From positions 1,959,001 through 2,023,000 of the forward strand of contig NZ_BLPI01000001.1 in NCBI RefSeq assembly GCF_019649015.1: 64,000 nt of DNA, written 5' to 3'. Of the stretch, positions 43,949-52,122 are shown one piece after another (positions within the stretch are counted from its first letter, which is position 1; each line of letters begins with the position of its first letter). Made by a program: the position numbers and the translations under genes. Source of the stretch: Agarivorans litoreus. Lineage in GTDB: Bacteria > Pseudomonadota > Gammaproteobacteria > Enterobacterales > Celerinatantimonadaceae. Under the pieces are notes generated by a model that was given only the letters and a program-made list of their open reading frames with translations, did no database searches and was not told the origin of the DNA.

Positions 43949-45337
43949 GTGAGCCAAACAGATTTTTCCACTCTTGCCCTACACCCCGATCTACTTAAAA
44001 ACTTAGAGACTCTGGGTTATAGCTCAATGACGCCGATTCAAGCGCAAAGCCTACCGCTGATTTTGGAAGGTAAAGATGTGATTGCCCAAGGCAAAACCGG
44101 CTCGGGCAAAACTGCCGCCTTTGGCCTAGGCTTGCTAAATGCCTTAAAGGTAAAACGCTTTCGCATTCAAACTTTAGTATTGTGCCCAACTCGCGAACTG
44201 GCCGACCAAGTGGCCAAAGAAATTCGCAAATTGGCGCGCAGTATTCACAACATTAAAGTGCTTACCCTATGTGGCGGCATGCCTTTTGGCCCGCAAATCG
44301 GCTCTTTAGAGCACGGTGCGCACATTGTAGTGGGCACGCCGGGGCGCATTGAAGAGCATTTACGCAAAGGCACATTACGTTTAGACAACGTGAAAAACTT
44401 AATCTTAGATGAAGCCGACCGCATGCTGGAAATGGGCTTTCAATCGGCCATTGATGCGATTATTGAATTAGCGCCTAAGCAGCGCCAAACCTTGTTATTT
44501 AGTGCTACTTTCCCCGAGCAAATCGAAAGTATCGCCAATAACATTATGCACCAGCCAGTGCGGGTAGAAGTGGCCAGCACCCACGACAATAGCTCTATTA
44601 GCCAACACTTTTTTAAAGTAGATGATAATGAACAGCGAATGCTAGCGTTGCGTTTATTGCTATTACAACATCGCCCTAAATCCAGCGTTGTGTTTTGCAA
44701 TACCAAGCGAGAAGCACAAGAAGTGGCCGATGAACTTAGCTTACTCGGTTTTAGCGCTTTAGCCCTGCATGGCGATTTAGAGCAGCGCGAACGAGACCAA
44801 ACCTTAGTGCAATTTGCCAACAACAGTGCGGCAATTTTAGTGGCTACCGACGTAGCCGCTCGTGGCTTAGATATTGACTCTTTAGATGCAGTATTCAACT
44901 ACCACTTAGCGCGCGATACCGAAGTGCATGTGCACCGCATTGGCCGAACTGGTCGTGCCGGCAGCAAAGGCATTGCCTGTTCTTTCTTTAGCGATAAAGA
45001 GCACTATAAAGTGGCCTTACTTGAAGACTACCTAGGCCGTAGCATTAATGATGAAGAGCTTCCATCAATGGCTTTGCTCAACAAAAAGCCAACCGCACCG
45101 CTTATGGCTACCTTGCAAATAGATGGCGGTAAAAAGCAGAAAGTACGCGCTGGAGATATTCTTGGCGCACTCACCGGTGAAAATGGCATTGCTGGCGCAC
45201 AAGTAGGCAAAATTAATTTGTTTGATAACCGCGCTTATGTGGCTGTAGAGCGAGACGCTCTTAAACGCGCACGCAAAAAGCTAGAAGACGGAAAAATGAA
45301 AGGACGTTCTTTTAGAGTTCGCCATCTGCCTTGCTAA
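43949..45337 (+). CDS. dbpA: ATP-dependent RNA helicase DbpA
   Basis: A 462-residue DEAD-box helicase from a GTG start (GAAGAGGAC upstream). Motifs: Q motif T-P-I-Q-A-Q, G-K-T-G-S-G-K-T, P-T-R-E-L-A, L-D-E-A-D-R-M, S-A-T-F and [10 protein letters not shown]. The C-terminal DbpA RNA-binding domain (~385-462) has the family's G-D-I-L-G-A-L-T-G and K-M-K-G-R-S-F-R-V-R. It acts in 50S ribosome assembly by binding 23S rRNA hairpin 92. Monocistronic with its own terminator. Confidence 0.93.
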   Translation: MSQTDFSTLALHPDLLKNLETLGYSSMTPIQAQSLPLILEGKDVIAQGKTGSGKTAAFGLGLLNALKVKRFRIQTLVLCPTRELADQVAKEIRKLARSIHNIKVLTLCGGMPFGPQIGSLEHGAHIVVGTPGRIEEHLRKGTLRLDNVKNLILDEADRMLEMGFQSAIDAIIELAPKQRQTLLFSATFPEQIESIANNIMHQPVRVEVASTHDNSSISQHFFKVDDNEQRMLALRLLLLQHRPKSSVVFCNTKREAQEVADELSLLGFSALALHGDLEQRERDQTLVQFANNSAAILVATDVAARGLDIDSLDAVFNYHLARDTEVHVHRIGRTGRAGSKGIACSFFSDKEHYKVALLEDYLGRSINDEELPSMALLNKKPTAPLMATLQIDGGKKQKVRAGDILGALTGENGIAGAQVGKINLFDNRAYVAVERDALKRARKKLEDGKMKGRSFRVRHLPC

Positions 45338-45346
45338 TAGTTGCTA

Positions 45347-45376
45347 ACAACTCGCCAGTTTTTCCTGGCGAGTTGT
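45347..45376 (+). terminator. dbpA terminator, interrupted in its T tract by the MITE
   Basis: ACAACTCGCCAG pairs perfectly with CTGGCGAGTTGT (12 bp) around a TTTTTC loop, 9 bp after the dbpA stop. The T tract is only TTT before the MITE begins at 45377. The stem can also work for the convergent gene at 45641. Confidence 0.75.
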
Positions 45377-45644
45377 TTAGGGTCTGTTGATCTTTGCTGA
45401 TGGTTTTTGCAGCAATTTATTAGCCATTTAGGCAAGGCAGTGAGTGTGCAGTTAAGTGGGCTTAATAATCACTCGCTAACGCTGAATAAATGGCTAAGAA
45501 ATGCTGCCCGAAGGGTTCGGATAAGCGAACTTTACTCTTTGTTAAGCACTTCTTACTTAGCCCACTAGGCTTCTAAGTGCTCGCCGCGATTAAAGCCCGT
45601 TTATCTCGAACAAAATTTCAACACCAAAGATCAACAGCCCCTAA
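45377..45644. mobile_element. MITE-like element with 20-bp terminal inverted repeats
   Basis: The left end TTAGGGTCTGTTGATCTTTG (45377-45396) and the reverse complement of the right end (45625-45644) differ at one base in 20. The 268-bp element has no coding frame. It contains inner dyads: TAGCCATTTA (45421) with TAAATGGCTA (45487), A-G-T-G-G-G-C-T near 45435 with CTTAGCCCACT near 45556, and A-G-C-A-C-T with A-G-T-G-C-T. TA at both outer edges fits a TA target duplication, as for IS630/Tc1-type elements. It lies between the dbpA terminator stem and the stop codon of the barrel gene. Confidence 0.75.
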
Positions 45645-46681
45645 TAAGTATTGTAATTAAATACTAGGCTGCCGCCTTTCAGCACACTACCATAATTAAA
45701 CAGCAAACCTATACTCACATTATCTAACCAACCCTCACCATAAGCACCTGTGCCCATTAACAAATCAAGACCAAACTCGTAATAATGCGGTGTTTGAAAG
45801 GCCTCATTAGTATTACCACTTAGGTCAACCCGAGATGCAGAAAGCTGCCCGGCAAAAGAAATATCCAACATGCGCCCAATGGGATGAGAGTAATACAGCG
45901 TATTTCTCCAAGAACTAGCCTTAATATCAACTTGATGCGGGGGAATATCTGAACCAAAACTCTCGCCATGCATATATGCATAACGCGAGCGGTATTTAAG
46001 TTTGTGTTTACTCCATCTCTTTTGATACTGCAGGGCTAGACTAGGCTGTAACATCCAAGTGTTCAGCGAAAAATTAGTTAACACTCCATCAAATACTGGC
46101 TGAAAAATCTGGCTGATAGCATTATTGTAGGTGTACTCTTGCTCTAAACGTCGAATACTGCCTCCCAATTCAGCAGTAAATCGCCAATTTTTCAGGCCAT
46201 CCCAATGCACCCCACCAGCAAAAAATGCGGAATAGATTTTAAGCTTTTCATGATCGCGGCTTGGATCTAACTCTTCGAACAAGCTGATATCGTGAAAACG
46301 CTGGGTATACCCCAAACGTCCAGTTACGTAACTTTCCCATACGCTTCCATGCCAAGGCAAAGCTAGCGTTAAAGGTAAAGTGATGGTTTTCAGCTCATTT
46401 TTCAGTCGGTTAGCGTCATCGCCACCCAAGTTGTCATCATCAATGGGAATAAAGCCAGAAGGGTCAAAGTTAACAAAACCAATGGTTACCGTTTCACGGT
46501 CATGAATCACCGCATCGGCGGCAAAGGTGCCTGCTAAGTTACGCTGCAATATCGGCAATATCTCATCTTCTAAGTGCCCGTCCACCAATGCAGCGTGGCT
46601 AGGCAGAGCAGCTAATATCAAACTAGCAACCAGCCAATTGTTGCGAGCGTTAATAGCATGCATCCATGAATAAAACTGCAA
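45641..46681 (-). CDS. Solitary outer-membrane autotransporter-type beta-barrel protein
   Basis: A 346-residue protein with a signal peptide ending near A-L-P-S-H-A-A-L (~31) and a mature part of alternating beta strands (W-E-S-Y-V-T-G-R-L-G-Y-T and similar), ending in aromatic V-F-N-Y-N-T-Y, typical of barrel C-termini. It fits the family of solitary autotransporter barrels (Omp_AT) without passenger. Role unknown. Its TAG stop uses bases of the MITE edge; removing the element would leave a TAA at the same codon, so the protein is unchanged. Confidence 0.7.
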   Translation of the reverse strand: MQFYSWMHAINARNNWLVASLILAALPSHAALVDGHLEDEILPILQRNLAGTFAADAVIHDRETVTIGFVNFDPSGFIPIDDDNLGGDDANRLKNELKTITLPLTLALPWHGSVWESYVTGRLGYTQRFHDISLFEELDPSRDHEKLKIYSAFFAGGVHWDGLKNWRFTAELGGSIRRLEQEYTYNNAISQIFQPVFDGVLTNFSLNTWMLQPSLALQYQKRWSKHKLKYRSRYAYMHGESFGSDIPPHQVDIKASSWRNTLYYSHPIGRMLDISFAGQLSASRVDLSGNTNEAFQTPHYYEFGLDLLMGTGAYGEGWLDNVSIGLLFNYGSVLKGGSLVFNYNTY

Positions 46682-46708
46682 CGACGCCTCCTGCTTAACG
46701 CTGAGTAA

Positions 46709-47125
46709 TTAGCGTTTTCTTTTATCTAAATGATAGCGCAGAGCCATAGAAATGCAGATCCGCAACTCTTCCAAAGGCCATGCTGAGTCTAAAGGGAGTA
46801 GCAAAGCCCGCTGTTTTTGATAAACAAACAACCCAGGAAACAAGGTTTGGTAGCTGTCCACCAAGCTCGTTTTACAGTTTACATATAAACCCAAATACTC
46901 GGCCTGCTTGGTGCTCCACGCAACCCGTAAAGTACTGCCCGATTTGCTTTGTTCGGTCACAAAGGACAGCTCTCCCCACTTTAAAGTTTCTAACAGCTCT
47001 CCCACCCCTTCAGAACCTGTAGCAACTGCCAGTATCTCGGTTCTTAGCCTTAATACTTGTTACTGCACCGCTGCAGGATAGCGTGCAATGGCGGCTTGTA
47101 ATTCAGGCTTTAAGGGCTTATCCAT
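46709..47125 (-). pseudogene. DUF1801-family gene broken by an in-frame TAA at codon 22
   Basis: The intact 3' part (46709-47005) encodes 98 residues with the DUF1801 pattern: L-L-E-T-L-K-W-G-E, S-G-S-T-L-R-V-A-W, L-Y-V-N-C-K-T-S-L and I-S-M-A-L-R-Y-H-L. Its first Met is a GTG in mid-domain. Reading further upstream in the same frame gives I-L-A-V-A-T-G-S-E-G-V-G, then V-L-R-L-R, a TAA at 47060-47062, and 21 more good codons back to an ATG at 47123-47125, which overlaps the GST stop as TAATG. One C-to-T change (CAA to TAA, beside CAG and CAA) explains the break. A sequencing error or reinitiation at 47005 are the alternatives. Confidence 0.75.
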
Positions 47126-47727
47126 TACCACTGCTTCGCTGAGTTTATCGCTCGCTGAAATAGCGGCCAAGAAATAAGGTGCTGCTGGTAACGCCCAGCA
47201 GCGCCATCAAGCTCGATACCATAATTGGCTAAGCGTAAGGCCATAACCGCATAAAAAGCATCTACAGCGCCGGCTTGATTAAAGGCAAAGCAGCCGTCGA
47301 ACTGCTGCCAAATCTCGCTCAAACGTGCTATTTCGGTATTAATCTCAACAGATAAACTGGCTGGCCGGGCTTGTTTTTCAAACTGAAAAGGTAAGCCTTG
47401 GCGAATTGCCGTAAAGCCAGCATGTAACTCCGCCAAATAGCTACGAGCTTGAGCACGTAAATCGGCTTGAACAGGGTAAAGCTTGCCTGAAGCTTGTTCG
47501 TTTAAGTACTCGCTAATGGCCAAAGAGTCATGAATGACCAAATCATCGACGTGCAACACCGGTACGAGTTTACTGGGTGACAACTTAGCGAGTTGCTGCT
47601 GATAGCCCGCTTCACCAAGTAGGATGGCATTGCAGCTAAACTCCAGATCTGCCAAATGCATACAAAGGTAAGCCCGCAATGACCAAGTAGAGTCTCGCCC
47701 TACAACAAGTTGATAATGTTGCGCCAT
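47125..47727 (-). CDS. Glutathione S-transferase-like protein
   Basis: A 200-residue protein with a thioredoxin-like N-terminal domain (~1-80: W-S-L-R-A-Y-L-C-M, S-K-L-V-P-V-L, D-S-L-A-I-S-E-Y-L) and a helical C-terminal domain. The S-x-A-I-x-E-Y-L motif binds the glutathione gamma-glutamyl group. Size and pattern resemble YfcF of E. coli. It starts 2 bp before the stop of the EamA gene and its stop overlaps the DUF1801 start by one base, so it is in the middle of a small leftward operon. Confidence 0.85.
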   Translation of the reverse strand: MAQHYQLVVGRDSTWSLRAYLCMHLADLEFSCNAILLGEAGYQQQLAKLSPSKLVPVLHVDDLVIHDSLAISEYLNEQASGKLYPVQADLRAQARSYLAELHAGFTAIRQGLPFQFEKQARPASLSVEINTEIARLSEIWQQFDGCFAFNQAGAVDAFYAVMALRLANYGIELDGAAGRYQQHLISWPLFQRAINSAKQW

Positions 47728-47728
47728 A

Positions 47729-48613
47729 TTAGCCTCCTTGCACAGCGGCTTTTAGTCCTCGCTGCCGACTGTAAATAGTGAGCAAAATACCCCCTAATAC
47801 TAAACCCGCCGAGAGCATAAAGCTAAATCCAAGCGGCTCGCTGGCAAAAGCCCAGCCACCTAAAGCAGCAATAAGTGGCACCAATAACTGCAACACCGCA
47901 GCCTGGCTCGCCGACAATCCACCCAAAGCGATGTACCAAATCCAATAACCGAGTCCCGACGCTAGCGCGCCAGAGCTAAGTGCCAGTAGCAAGCCATAAG
48001 TGCTTAAGGCTGATTGGCTCACCAACCAAGGCAGTAATACCACTAAAAAAGGTAAACTACGCCAAAAATTAAAACAGGTATCTCTACTAGGGCTTAATGA
48101 ACCGCGGCCATTTAAGGTATAAACACCCCAGGCACAGCCTGCCACCACCATAAGTATAAAACCTAGCACCGATACCGACGCTTGCTCACTGGGTGCGAGC
48201 AAAATAATCAAACCACTAAACGCCAAAACAATGCCTGCCAGCTCGCCCAAACGTAAGCGCGCACCGTTAACTATCGATATGCCCACCATGCTTAGCTGCA
48301 CCGCAGCAAACAATATTAATGCACCGATGCCGGTGTCTAAGTAAAGGTAAGCAAAAGAGAAGCAAGCCGCGTAGCTAAACAACATTAAACCAGACCACCA
48401 ACTGCCTTTACTTTGAGCCTTGCCAGAAGATGGCTTAAGGCTAAGCAATATTGCTAGGGTAACGGCGCCCGCTAATAAACGCACTGCGGTAAAACTAGCA
48501 GCATCAATTTGCGGCTCGCCGAGTGCTAAGCGACATAGCACCGAGTTACCTGCAAATGCAATTAAGGCCACCACGGTAGCCAACCAAGTTGCAATGGGGG
48601 ATGTTTTATTCAC
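47729..48613 (-). CDS. EamA/DMT-family transporter
   Basis: 294 residues from the GTG at 48613, chosen because it then overlaps the VOC stop by 8 bp; the frame is open to 48673. Ten predicted membrane helices in two five-helix EamA halves, with A-G-N-S-V-L-C-R after the first helix and A-W-G-V-Y-T-L starting the second half. Probably an exporter of amino acids or other metabolites; substrate unknown. Confidence 0.85.
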   Translation of the reverse strand: MNKTSPIATWLATVVALIAFAGNSVLCRLALGEPQIDAASFTAVRLLAGAVTLAILLSLKPSSGKAQSKGSWWSGLMLFSYAACFSFAYLYLDTGIGALILFAAVQLSMVGISIVNGARLRLGELAGIVLAFSGLIILLAPSEQASVSVLGFILMVVAGCAWGVYTLNGRGSLSPSRDTCFNFWRSLPFLVVLLPWLVSQSALSTYGLLLALSSGALASGLGYWIWYIALGGLSASQAAVLQLLVPLIAALGGWAFASEPLGFSFMLSAGLVLGGILLTIYSRQRGLKAAVQGG

Positions 48614-48962
48614 TGTCTGACCATACCGCAAACTCATTACCACTAGGCTCGCAAAAATGAAAACGTCGACCACCAGGGAAACTAAAAATGTCTTTTACTA
48701 TTCTTCCCCCTGCCGCTTCCACTTTAGCCAAGGTTTGCTCAAGTTGTTCACTATAAAAAACCAGTAAAGCAGCACCATTTGCCGTACTAGAAGCTAACGG
48801 AGCGTGAAAAAAACCGCCATCTAAACCTTGACCAGAAAAGGCCGTATATTGCTCGCCAAAGTCTTCAAATTGCCACGCAAAGGCTTGGCTAAAAAACTGT
48901 TTAGTCGCCGCTAAATCACTGCTGGGAAACTCAACATAGTTTAATTTTTCGTGCTGATTCAT
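48606..48962 (-). CDS. VOC-family (glyoxalase/bleomycin-resistance fold) protein
   Basis: A 118-residue protein with two beta-alpha-beta-beta-beta units: V-E-F-P-S-S-D-L-A-A-T-K-Q-F-F at the start and P-G-G-R-R-F-H-F-C-E-P-S-G-N-E-F-A-V-W at the end, where the Glu may bind metal. Close relatives are annotated as uncharacterised glyoxalase-like proteins. First gene of a leftward operon VOC-EamA-GST-DUF1801. Confidence 0.85.
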   Translation of the reverse strand: MNQHEKLNYVEFPSSDLAATKQFFSQAFAWQFEDFGEQYTAFSGQGLDGGFFHAPLASSTANGAALLVFYSEQLEQTLAKVEAAGGRIVKDIFSFPGGRRFHFCEPSGNEFAVWSDSE

Positions 48963-48993
48963 TACGCTTTCCTTGGCTATTCATTTGAATAAA

Positions 48994-49785
48994 TTACAAA
49001 AACACAGTGCCTTCAAAATAGGTTTTAGCATGACCTGCAATAGCCACTCGATCGCCAAGCTGCTGACAATGTAATACTCCACCGCGCGTAGAAGCTTGAT
49101 AAGCCAGTAGCTCATCTTTACCCAAACGCTTAGTCCAAAACGGTGTGAGACCCGCATGAATTGAACCCGTGACCGGATCTTCAGCACCGCCATTGGCTGG
49201 CCAAAAATAGCGTGAAACAAAATCATGTTCTTCACCGGGGGCCGTTACTACAACATCATAAGGCGCTAAGGTTTTGAGTAACTCTAAGTCAACCTCTAGG
49301 GCCTCTACCTGGGCCTGTTGTTGGTAGACCAGGAAATACGCTTGTTGATTTCGCCATACTTCAGTGGGTTTAACCGATACACCATCAAGCAAAGCCGACG
49401 GCGTTTCAAACTCCATGTGTGGCGGGCAACTCGGGAAGTCCATTACAATTAAACCACTATCACCACGGCGCGCTTTTAGTTCACCCACTTGCAAGGTAGT
49501 AAAGTGGAGTTGTTGCAGTGTTGGCTGTTGATTAAACAAAACATGGGCTGCTGCCAATGTAGCATGGCCGCAGAAGTCAATTTCGCAGATTGGTGAAAAC
49601 CAACGAATAAGGTAGGAGCCCGGTTCGTCGGCTACTAAGAAGGCTGTTTCAGAAAGGTTATTTTCAATAGCAATTGCCTGCATTACGCTATCTTCTAACC
49701 AAGCTTCTAAGACAATAACCGCAGCAGGATTACCGCCAAAAAGATCACGGGTAAAGCTATCTACCTGATGCATTTTTACGCTCAT
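48994..49785 (-). CDS. PhzF-family isomerase/epimerase
   Basis: A 263-residue protein with the PhzF fold signs: Q-V-D-S-F-T near the start, G-N-P-A-A-V-I-V-L, N-L-S-E-T-A-F containing the catalytic Glu, F-C-G-H-A-T-L-A-A-A-H and the second-half D-P-V-T-G-S-I-H-A. Homologues include YddE and the phenazine enzyme PhzF. No phenazine genes are near, so the substrate is not phenazine-related as far as can be seen. Confidence 0.88.
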   Translation of the reverse strand: MSVKMHQVDSFTRDLFGGNPAAVIVLEAWLEDSVMQAIAIENNLSETAFLVADEPGSYLIRWFSPICEIDFCGHATLAAAHVLFNQQPTLQQLHFTTLQVGELKARRGDSGLIVMDFPSCPPHMEFETPSALLDGVSVKPTEVWRNQQAYFLVYQQQAQVEALEVDLELLKTLAPYDVVVTAPGEEHDFVSRYFWPANGGAEDPVTGSIHAGLTPFWTKRLGKDELLAYQASTRGGVLHCQQLGDRVAIAGHAKTYFEGTVFL

Positions 49786-50090
49786 AACAGTCCTTATTGA
49801 TTAAACTAAAGTCTAATGGTTAGCAAGCCCGCCGGTATGCTTAGCTCAAGAGAAGTCACCCAACTGATCTGAACAGTTGACGAAAGATCACGAATACACC
49901 TTTACATTACCCCAATATACGTTACACTTCGCTCGCTGGTAAAGGTTACAGCGGATATTTATGCCCCATACAAATACGTTGATTTTTCGCAATTTCACCC
50001 TGTTTGTTCGTCAGTAATTTCTGCATCTTTCGGCACCCTAGATTTATCTATTTTCGGATAAATTTTATTTATTATTTTTGGAGATTACTC
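49786..50090. other. Divergent intergenic region between phzF-like gene and cold-shock gene
   Basis: 305 bp, no coding frame. It should contain the leftward phzF-type promoter and the cold-shock promoter plus its leader RNA. The last 60 bp are A/T-rich with GGAG before the ATG. The open frame running upstream of the cold-shock gene (from 50004) is not a domain and is taken as leader. No clear -35/-10 pair was found. Confidence 0.45.
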
Positions 50091-50291
50091 ATGGCTACAG
50101 GTCGCGTAAAATGGTTCGACGAGCAAAAAGGTTTTGGTTTCATCGAGCGTCCAGACGGTAAAGATGTATTCGTACACTTCCGTGCTATTCAAAGCGAAGG
50201 TTACAAAACTTTAGCTGAAGGCCAAGAAGTTACTTTTGAAGTAGAAGAAGGTCCAAAAGGCCCTCAAGCTGCTAACGTAAAAGTTGCTTAA
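50091..50291 (+). CDS. Cold-shock-domain protein (CspA family)
   Basis: A 66-residue protein, the normal CspA length, starting at the ATG at 50091 with GGAG 8 bases upstream. RNP1 is K-G-F-G-F-I and RNP2 is D-V-F-V-H-F. It binds single-stranded RNA/DNA and melts secondary structure. Monocistronic, with a strong terminator after it. Confidence 0.95.
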   Translation: MATGRVKWFDEQKGFGFIERPDGKDVFVHFRAIQSEGYKTLAEGQEVTFEVEEGPKGPQAANVKVA

Positions 50292-50356
50292 TCTGGCTTT
50301 TAAGGCATAAGTCTCCAATTAGTCTTCAGATTAATTAGACACTAGCTTTAAGCTTA

Positions 50357-50383
50357 AAAAAACGGTCCTACGGGCCGTTTTTT
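50357..50383. terminator. Bidirectional terminator between csp and racemase genes
   Basis: AAAAAACGG (50357-50365) pairs with CCGTTTTTT (50375-50383), extended by CC/GG inside. T runs on both strands let it serve the rightward cold-shock gene and the leftward racemase gene. Confidence 0.85.
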
Positions 50384-50395
50384 GTTTTCCGGCCT

Positions 50396-50413
50396 TTAGG
50401 GGCTGTTTATCTT
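50396..50413 (+). repeat. Solo copy of the MITE end sequence
   Basis: TTAGGGGCTGTTTATCTT matches the MITE end at 45625-45644 (reverse strand) with one difference in 18. It sits at the edge of the racemase stop codon. No matching second end was found nearby, so it is a remnant or a shared target sequence. Confidence 0.45.
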
Positions 50414-51104
50414 AATTAGCTAAAGACTCTGCTGCAGCGGCTGCAACATGAATCGCCGTGGTATCGTATAAAGGCAAGTCACAATGGCTTTGTTGTACCA
50501 ATAAGCCAATCTCAGTACATCCCAAGATCACCGCCTCGGCACCTCGCGCTGCGAGCTCAGCAATTTCAGCCAAATATCGCTCTCGAGAGTCAGCATTGAT
50601 TTTACCTAAACACAGCTCTTGATAGATAATCTGATGAACTATCTCCATTCCCTTTTCTTGTGGCACCAAGACGTCTAATTCACGCTGCTCTAGTCGACCT
50701 TTATAAAAATCTTGCTCCATAGTGAAGCGGGTGCCTAATAACCCTACTTTCTTAATACCATCTTCCAGCAGTTTATTAGCGGTTGCATCGGCGATGTGTA
50801 ATAAAGGGATCTGCAGCGCTTGCTCCACTTCTGCCGCGACTTTATGCATGGTATTAGTGGCAATCAATAAAAAGTCAGCACCCGAAGCTTGCACCGATAA
50901 CCCGGCGCCCACCATTTTATTGGCTAAGGCAGCCCAGTTACCTTGATGCTGCAAAGCCTCTATTTCAGCAAAATCTACGCTCACTAAGTTAACCTTCGCC
51001 GAATGCAACCCACCCTTTGCCTGTTTAATGGCAACATTTAACTGCTGATAATAGCTAAGGCTTGATTCCCAACTCATACCACCAATAATGCCAATGGTTT
51101 TCAT
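50412..51104 (-). CDS. Aspartate/glutamate racemase family protein
   Basis: 230 residues from the ATG at 51104 (GGAGAG upstream); a TTG two codons earlier is possible. The start I-G-I-I-G-G-M-S-W-E-S, I-A-T-N-T-M-H with the first catalytic Cys position replaced by Thr-Asn-Thr, and I-L-G-C-T-E-I-G-L-L with the second catalytic Cys are visible. Lack of the first Cys is common in the YgeA-type subgroup, which racemises other amino acids. Substrate uncertain. Confidence 0.85.
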   Translation of the reverse strand: MKTIGIIGGMSWESSLSYYQQLNVAIKQAKGGLHSAKVNLVSVDFAEIEALQHQGNWAALANKMVGAGLSVQASGADFLLIATNTMHKVAAEVEQALQIPLLHIADATANKLLEDGIKKVGLLGTRFTMEQDFYKGRLEQRELDVLVPQEKGMEIVHQIIYQELCLGKINADSRERYLAEIAELAARGAEAVILGCTEIGLLVQQSHCDLPLYDTTAIHVAAAAAESLAN

Positions 51105-51122
51105 CGCCAACTATCTCTCCTA

Positions 51123-51371
51123 TTACCACTTAGTGGGTTTCTCTATTTCATAGAGCTCGTCGGCAATACTGTCAATGCGATTTTGTACTACTGCTTGAGC
51201 ATCTTGTAAGCCTTGATTGTAGTAAAAAGCCCCTATTTCTTTAGAGAAAAAATCCAACAAAAACTCTGCATCAAACTGGCCTATCTCAATGTCCAATTGC
51301 TGCTCACAATAGCCTTGAATTTTGTTTACCAAGGCTGTTTTCTGCTCACTAGAAAACTCTATTTTTGACAT
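51123..51371 (-). CDS. DUF2164 family protein
   Basis: An 82-residue helical protein. The pattern E-F-L-L-D-F-F-S-K-E-I-G-A-F-Y-Y-N-Q-G-L-Q-D-A is what I recall of DUF2164. It lies between a GNAT gene (2 bp upstream) and the racemase gene. Function unknown. Confidence 0.75.
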   Translation of the reverse strand: MSKIEFSSEQKTALVNKIQGYCEQQLDIEIGQFDAEFLLDFFSKEIGAFYYNQGLQDAQAVVQNRIDSIADELYEIEKPTKW

Positions 51372-51373
51372 GA

Positions 51374-51895
51374 CTAGTCCTTAATCAAGCTCTGATTAAT
51401 CTGCTCTTCAGTTTTTATCTGTTGCTGCCAATAGCCCACGTCTATCCAGCTGCCAAACTTAAAACCCACTCGTTCAAACTCTGCCACTTTCTGAAAGCCC
51501 AAATACTCATGCAGTTTAATGCTTGCTGGATTTGGTAACGCTATACCTGCAATTACCGTGCTTATAGGATAGTCAGATAATCGTTCTAACAAGGCTTGAT
51601 ACAATCTCTTACCGATGCCTTTACCTGCTGCACCATTGGCAATGTAGATTGAGCTTTCTACGGAAAAGCGATAAGCACTCCTCGGCTTCCAAGGACTCAC
51701 ATAGGCGTATCCGAGGATCTCACCAGCTTCTTCAAATACCAACCAAGGCAGTTGTTTCTGAATACTGGCGATACGCTCTGCCATAACACCTTGACTCACG
51801 CGCTGCTCTTCAAACGTAGCACCACTAGTCTCAATGTAATAATTATAGATTTGGCAAATCTGCTGACTGTCTCTGCCTTGAGCGTCTCTAATCAT
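51374..51895 (-). CDS. GNAT N-acetyltransferase, phosphinothricin-acetyltransferase-like
   Basis: A 173-residue GNAT enzyme: I-R-D-A-Q-G-R-D start, Y-I-A-N-G-A-A-G-K-G-I-G-K-R-L-Y as the acetyl-CoA loop, and the end H-E-Y-L-G-F-Q-K-V-A-E-F-E-R-V-G-F-K-F-G-S-W. The whole-length resemblance is to the Pat/YncA group that acetylates small amines or amino-acid analogues. It starts a short leftward operon with DUF2164 and the racemase. Confidence 0.88.
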   Translation of the reverse strand: MIRDAQGRDSQQICQIYNYYIETSGATFEEQRVSQGVMAERIASIQKQLPWLVFEEAGEILGYAYVSPWKPRSAYRFSVESSIYIANGAAGKGIGKRLYQALLERLSDYPISTVIAGIALPNPASIKLHEYLGFQKVAEFERVGFKFGSWIDVGYWQQQIKTEEQINQSLIKD

Positions 51896-52059
51896 CTATT
51901 CCTACCTACATCAATTGAATAAACCCACAAAGCCAACGCAAATAATTTCACCCTAACTTCAACTAATATTTTCATCAAAATTGCGCTGAAACAAGGCTTA
52001 GTGAGCCATGCTTTCTCAGAAGTGTCAGACTAGGGAAGACTAACTCACGATTCACTATT

Positions 52060-52085
52060 AAAAAAGAGCAGCTCTTGGCTGCTCT
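52060..52085 (-). terminator. Terminator after the GNAT pair
   Basis: AGAGCAGC (52065-52072) pairs with GCTGCTCT (52078-52085), followed on the reverse strand by six T residues. It lies 37 bp past the stop of the gene at 52123. Confidence 0.8.
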
Positions 52086-52122
52086 AATTATAGGTCTAAC
52101 TTTATTTATCCCTTTACTCAGC

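Noticed and set aside
50004-50090. N-terminal extension of the cold-shock protein by 29 residues
   Set aside because: The residues are Phe/Ile-rich and unlike any Csp; the ATG at 50091 has a GGAG site and gives the normal 66-residue length.
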